From: CAVPRW01 sp046727435 [NCBI: bacterium]
Lineage (GTDB): Bacteria > Tectomicrobia > Entotheonellia > J063
Assembly (NCBI GenBank): GCA_046727435.1
Contig: JBKPCR010000129.1
Location: 1-15,927, forward strand
Reading direction: 5' to 3'
Length of the DNA stretch: 15,927 nt
Below, piece by piece: positions 12,903 to 15,927 of the stretch. Every line of letters begins with the position of its first letter. Position 1 is the stretch's first letter. The notes beneath the pieces are model-generated. The model was not told the origin of the DNA and did no database searches. It saw only the letters and a list, made by a program, of their open reading frames with translations. The position numbers and the translations under genes were made by a program.

Positions 12903-13655
12903 TTAGCAAGAGGCGTCAAGGGAGGGGATGCATGGAGGCATTCGGGCTGGACTAGGTGAGGCGCGATAGGTAATCGGGTCCGCCACTCCCGCCTCCGCAA
13001 AACCCTTCAAACGCAGCACGCAAGAGTCACACTGGCCGCACGACGCACCGTCGGGGCTGGGATCATAGCAGCTGTGAGTGAGGCCGTAATCCACCCCGAG
13101 TTCTGCACCCCGTTGGATGATCTGCGCCTTGGTCAGTTGAATGAGGGGGGTATGGAGACGCAGCTGCTGATGACCTTCAACGGCTGCCTTCGTTGCTAGG
13201 TTGGCCATCGCCTCGAAAGCGCGGATAAATTCGGGACGGCAATCAGGATAACCGGAATAATCGAGCGCATTGACCCCAATGAAGATATCCGCACTCTCAG
13301 TGACCTCGGCAAATGCCAGGGCATAGGCGAGAAAAACTGTGTTGCGGGCTGGGACGTATGTAATTGGAATCCCCTTGGCCATCTCGTCTAGCGCCCGACT
13401 CTTCGGCACCGCCAGGTCATCTGTCAACGCCGAGCCGCCGAAGATGCGGAGATCGATGTCGACGATGACGTGGCGTTCAACACCAATGGCCTTGGCCACC
13501 CGTCGGGCCGCGGCGATCTCAATGGCATGGCGCTGCCCATACTGAAACGTCAGGGCGTGCAGCCGAAACCCTTCGCTCTTGGCGATGGCCAATGTGGTTG
13601 TGGAGTCGAGGCCACCGCTCAGAAGAACAACGGCTGACGTTGGCTGCTGGCTCAT
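12903..13655 (-). CDS. queC: 7-cyano-7-deazaguanine (preQ0) synthase QueC
   Basis: QueC converts 7-carboxy-7-deazaguanine to preQ0 with ATP and ammonia, in the cytoplasmic queuosine pathway. Seen in the 250-aa product: the PP-loop SGGLDS at 13-18, the FQYGQRH block at 37-43, [10 protein letters not shown] at 100-109, [12 protein letters not shown] at 132-143, [11 protein letters not shown] at 193-203, and the zinc site formed by C196, C206, C209 and C212. Length matches the family apart from a roughly 20-residue C-terminal extension after ITYR. ATG 13653-13655 has GGGGGAG 5 nt upstream. The frame extends to 13760, but that part translates a dispersed GC-rich repeat and is not coding. No other queuosine gene is in view, so it stands alone here, divergent from the aminopeptidase gene. 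Full set of motifs; the call is firm. Confidence 0.97.
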   Translation of the reverse strand: MSQQPTSAVVLLSGGLDSTTTLAIAKSEGFRLHALTFQYGQRHAIEIAAARRVAKAIGVERHVIVDIDLRIFGGSALTDDLAVPKSRALDEMAKGIPITYVPARNTVFLAYALAFAEVTESADIFIGVNALDYSGYPDCRPEFIRAFEAMANLATKAAVEGHQQLRLHTPLIQLTKAQIIQRGAELGVDYGLTHSCYDPSPDGASCGQCDSCVLRLKGFAEAGVADPITYRASPSPARMPPCIPSLDASC

Positions 13656-13692
13656 CGACGCTCCCCCGAATATGCGGTCGATCTTTCCTTCC

Positions 13693-13723
13693 CCCTCACC
13701 CTGGCCCTCTCCCAGAGAGAGGG
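13693..13723. repeat. Dispersed intergenic repeat with a 7-bp palindrome
   Basis: CCCTCACCCTGGCCCTCTC starts a repeat of a form found between genes in many GC-rich bacterial genomes. CCCTCTC (13705-13711) pairs with GAGAGGG (13717-13723) around a 5-nt loop. It lies between the divergent queC and aminopeptidase genes and causes a false N-terminal extension of queC. Confidence 0.55.
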
Positions 13724-13885
13724 AAGAATGGATAGGGCCTCTCACAGAGGAAAGAGACAAGGCCCGTCCTCACGGCAGAGAAACCGGCAGGGAAGAGGCA
13801 TTAAAGGCCCTTAGGCACTTCAGTATAAGGCATGCTTCGAACTGGTGGCAAGAGGCCATCCCCTGACACCATGTTACCTTTTCTA

Positions 13886-13913
13886 TTGACTAGGCGGCCC
13901 CAAGCCATAAGAT
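13886..13913 (+). promoter_or_regulatory. Sigma-70-type promoter of the aminopeptidase gene
   Basis: A -35 box TTGACT (13886-13891) and a -10 box TAAGAT (13908-13913) are separated by 16 nt. The predicted start lies about 60 nt before the ATG at 13982. Confidence 0.6.
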
Positions 13914-13981
13914 GAAAGAAGGGATTTTCGCGGACACGATGCATTCGGATAGACCATCCGTTCATGGAAGGAGAGGTACAG

Positions 13982-15927
13982 ATGGCCACTGTGGCTACGT
14001 CTTTGTTGCCGGCTGAGGTCCGACCCGTCAAATATCACCTCAGGTTGTCGCCGAATCTGACGGCGTTCACCTTCGCGGGCGAGGAAACCATCGAGATCGA
14101 GGTCAGTCAGCCAACCTCGCAGATCGTCCTCAACGCTGCTGAGCTGGAAATTCAGGAGGCCTATCTTGTACGGGATGGACAACGGCTTCCAGCGCAGGCA
14201 ATTGCGCTCGATGAGGAGGCGGAAACGGCAACATTGACATTCCCCGCGCCCATACCCGCTGGCACAATGCAACTGTTCATGCTCTTTACCGGCATTTTGA
14301 ATGATAAACTGCGCGGGTTCTATCGGAGTGAATATACGCTGCCGGATGGCACCAAGCGCGTCATGGCGACAACCCAATTCGAAGCCCCCGACGCACGCCG
14401 CGCCTTCCCCTGTTGGGATGAGCCTGCGCACAAGGCAACATTCGAGATCGCACTGGTTATTCCCGAGCCCCTCACGGCCATCTCCAACATGCCCATCGTC
14501 AGCGAAACTCCGCAGGCGTCGGGGACCAAATTGGTACGCTTTGCCGAGTCCCCCGTCATGTCCACCTACCTGCTCGCCATCATGGTCGGGGAGTTCGAGT
14601 GCGTGGAGGCCCAGGCGGAAGGGACACAGGTCAGGGTCTGGACCACTCCGGGCAAGCAAGAGCAAGGGCGCTTTGCCCTTGACGTCTCCTGTCGCCTGTT
14701 GAGCTTTTACAACAACTATTTTGGCATCCCCTATCCGTTACCCAAGCTCGATCTGATCGCCATTCCGGATTTTGCCGCAGGGGCGATGGAGAACTGGGGG
14801 GCGATCACCTATCGCGAAGTCGCCTTGCTAGTCGATCCAGCGCATTCTTCGGCCGCGACGAAGCAACGGGTAGCGATCATTATTGCGCATGAGATCGCCC
14901 ATATGTGGTTTGGGAATCTCGTGACCATGGCGTGGTGGAACGATCTCTGGCTGAATGAAGGCTTTGCCTCCTGGATCGAATACAAGGCGGTGGATCATCT
15001 CTTCCCAGAATGGGATATGTGGACGCAGTTCATCTTTTCCGATACGGGACCGGCCATGAGTCTGGATGGGCTGAAAAACACGCATCCAATCGAAGCGGTG
15101 GTCAAAACCCCACACGAAATCAACGAATTATTCGATGCCATCAGCTATAGCAAAGGGGCGGCGATCATCCGCATGCTGGAGCAATTCCTCGGGGAGGAAA
15201 CCTTCCGTCGCGGCCTTGTCCACTATTTGTCCACGCATCAATACGGCAATGCCCGCACAGAAGACCTGTGGGCGTCGCTGGCACAGGTTTCAGGCAAGCC
15301 GGTCAAGGAGATCATGGACACCTGGACGAAACAACCTGGCTATCCGGTGGTCGAGGTACGCCATGAAGTTCATCGCGATGAGCCGCTGGAGTTGGCGCTG
15401 GCACAGAGTCGTTTCCTCTATGATTACGATCCTGAGCGCGGTGAGCCGGACCCCTCCCTCTGGCGTATTCCGGTGGCGGTCAAGGGCGGGGCGACCACGA
15501 ACGCCAGGGCCATGAGTCCATTCGTGACACTCATCGAGGAGCGCCAGGCCATCGTGCCTTTGCCCATCAATGCTCCCGCCCAAGGTGACGGCCCTTTGAT
15601 CATCGTCAACGCCGGCCGTACCGGCTTCTTCCGGGTTAATTACAGTGCCGAGCTGTGGGAGCGCTCACGGCCTGCCATCGAAGCCAAAGCCCTGCCGACG
15701 GCCGAACGCCTGGGCCTGGAAGCCGATGCCTTCGCCCTGATGCGCGCGGGCTACCTGCCAGCGACGCAGTTCCTCTCGCTGGCACCCGCCTATGTCCAGG
15801 AACGCGAATACCCAGTATGGAGCGACTTGGTCGGCAGCGTGGGATGGGTAGCGAACATCCTTGCGGGAGAAGCATTCGCAGCGCAGTTCAACGCCTTCGC
15901 CCGCAGCCTGCTGAAGCCAATCGTGGC
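13982..15927 (+). CDS. M1-family zinc aminopeptidase (3' end outside window)
   Basis: This is 648 codons of a puromycin-sensitive/aminopeptidase N-type enzyme that removes N-terminal residues from peptides. Seen: the N-terminal beta domain beginning LPAEVRPVKYHLRLSPNLTA; the TQFEAPDARRAFPCWDEP block at 131-148; the exopeptidase motif GAMEN at 267-271; the zinc motif HEIAH at 303-307, so H303 and H307 are ligands and E304 the base; the third ligand E326 in WLNEGFASW; and the transition-state Tyr, Y389 in ISYSKGA. The start has AGGAGAGG upstream and a promoter at 13886. There is no signal peptide, so it is cytoplasmic. A C-terminal ERAP1-like helical domain has begun by the right edge, where the frame is still open. 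The family is firm; the exact substrate preference is not readable. Confidence 0.96.
   Translation, partial: MATVATSLLPAEVRPVKYHLRLSPNLTAFTFAGEETIEIEVSQPTSQIVLNAAELEIQEAYLVRDGQRLPAQAIALDEEAETATLTFPAPIPAGTMQLFMLFTGILNDKLRGFYRSEYTLPDGTKRVMATTQFEAPDARRAFPCWDEPAHKATFEIALVIPEPLTAISNMPIVSETPQASGTKLVRFAESPVMSTYLLAIMVGEFECVEAQAEGTQVRVWTTPGKQEQGRFALDVSCRLLSFYNNYFGIPYPLPKLDLIAIPDFAAGAMENWGAITYREVALLVDPAHSSAATKQRVAIIIAHEIAHMWFGNLVTMAWWNDLWLNEGFASWIEYKAVDHLFPEWDMWTQFIFSDTGPAMSLDGLKNTHPIEAVVKTPHEINELFDAISYSKGAAIIRMLEQFLGEETFRRGLVHYLSTHQYGNARTEDLWASLAQVSGKPVKEIMDTWTKQPGYPVVEVRHEVHRDEPLELALAQSRFLYDYDPERGEPDPSLWRIPVAVKGGATTNARAMSPFVTLIEERQAIVPLPINAPAQGDGPLIIVNAGRTGFFRVNYSAELWERSRPAIEAKALPTAERLGLEADAFALMRAGYLPATQFLSLAPAYVQEREYPVWSDLVGSVGWVANILAGEAFAAQFNAFARSLLKPIV

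Noticed and set aside
13656-13760. N-terminal extension of QueC
   Set aside because: It translates the dispersed CCCTCACCC-type repeat; the family start and a good SD are at 13655.
1-15927. CRISPR array or tandem direct repeats
   Set aside because: No regularly spaced repeats of 24-40 bp were seen anywhere in the window.

Overview
The window looks like a mosaic accessory region of a moderately GC-rich bacterium that ends on the right in ordinary housekeeping genes. The style of the conserved genes (queC, a soluble M1 aminopeptidase, a SYLF lipoprotein-like gene, a pentapeptide-repeat remnant) would fit Nitrospirota, but that is a weak inference and no marker gene proves it.

Bases 1-2555 are the distal end of an integrated element. 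On the minus strand it carries an unknown 195-aa protein with a C-terminal helix-turn-helix, an AlpA/excisionase-type regulator, a 50-aa ORF that overlaps the next start, and a RepA-like AAA ATPase that runs off the left edge. The element ends at a displaced 3' half of a selenocysteine tRNA gene (2556-2626), so selC is the probable integration site and the intact copy should lie to the left.

Bases 2640-5290 carry four plus-strand genes: a CheY-like receiver lacking its phospho-acceptor Asp, an AT-richer 265-aa unknown protein with a conserved-looking helical C-terminus, a membrane-anchored DUF4177-like protein and a DUF3800-like protein. The block ends at a second displaced tRNA 3' half, of initiator tRNA-fMet on the minus strand (5462-5513), followed by its strong minus-strand terminator. 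Both tRNA tails begin in the anticodon stem.

Bases 5580-8010 hold a HigB/HigA toxin-antitoxin pair with an apparently leaderless promoter, a coupled 70-aa gene, a 123-aa protein whose only well-placed start is CTG, and an 870-bp IS5-family element. The IS has 17-bp perfect inverted repeats and a TA duplication, inserted exactly at the stop codon of the preceding gene; its transposase is broken by three TGA codons.

Bases 8240-12900 are a sparse, decaying zone. They hold an intact secreted SYLF protein, two small unknown genes, an unresolved stretch, a pentapeptide-repeat pseudogene, a SAM methyltransferase split by a homopolymer indel, and a truncated transposase-like ORF. From 12903 on come queC (7-cyano-7-deazaguanine synthase) and a divergent M1 aminopeptidase that runs off the right edge.
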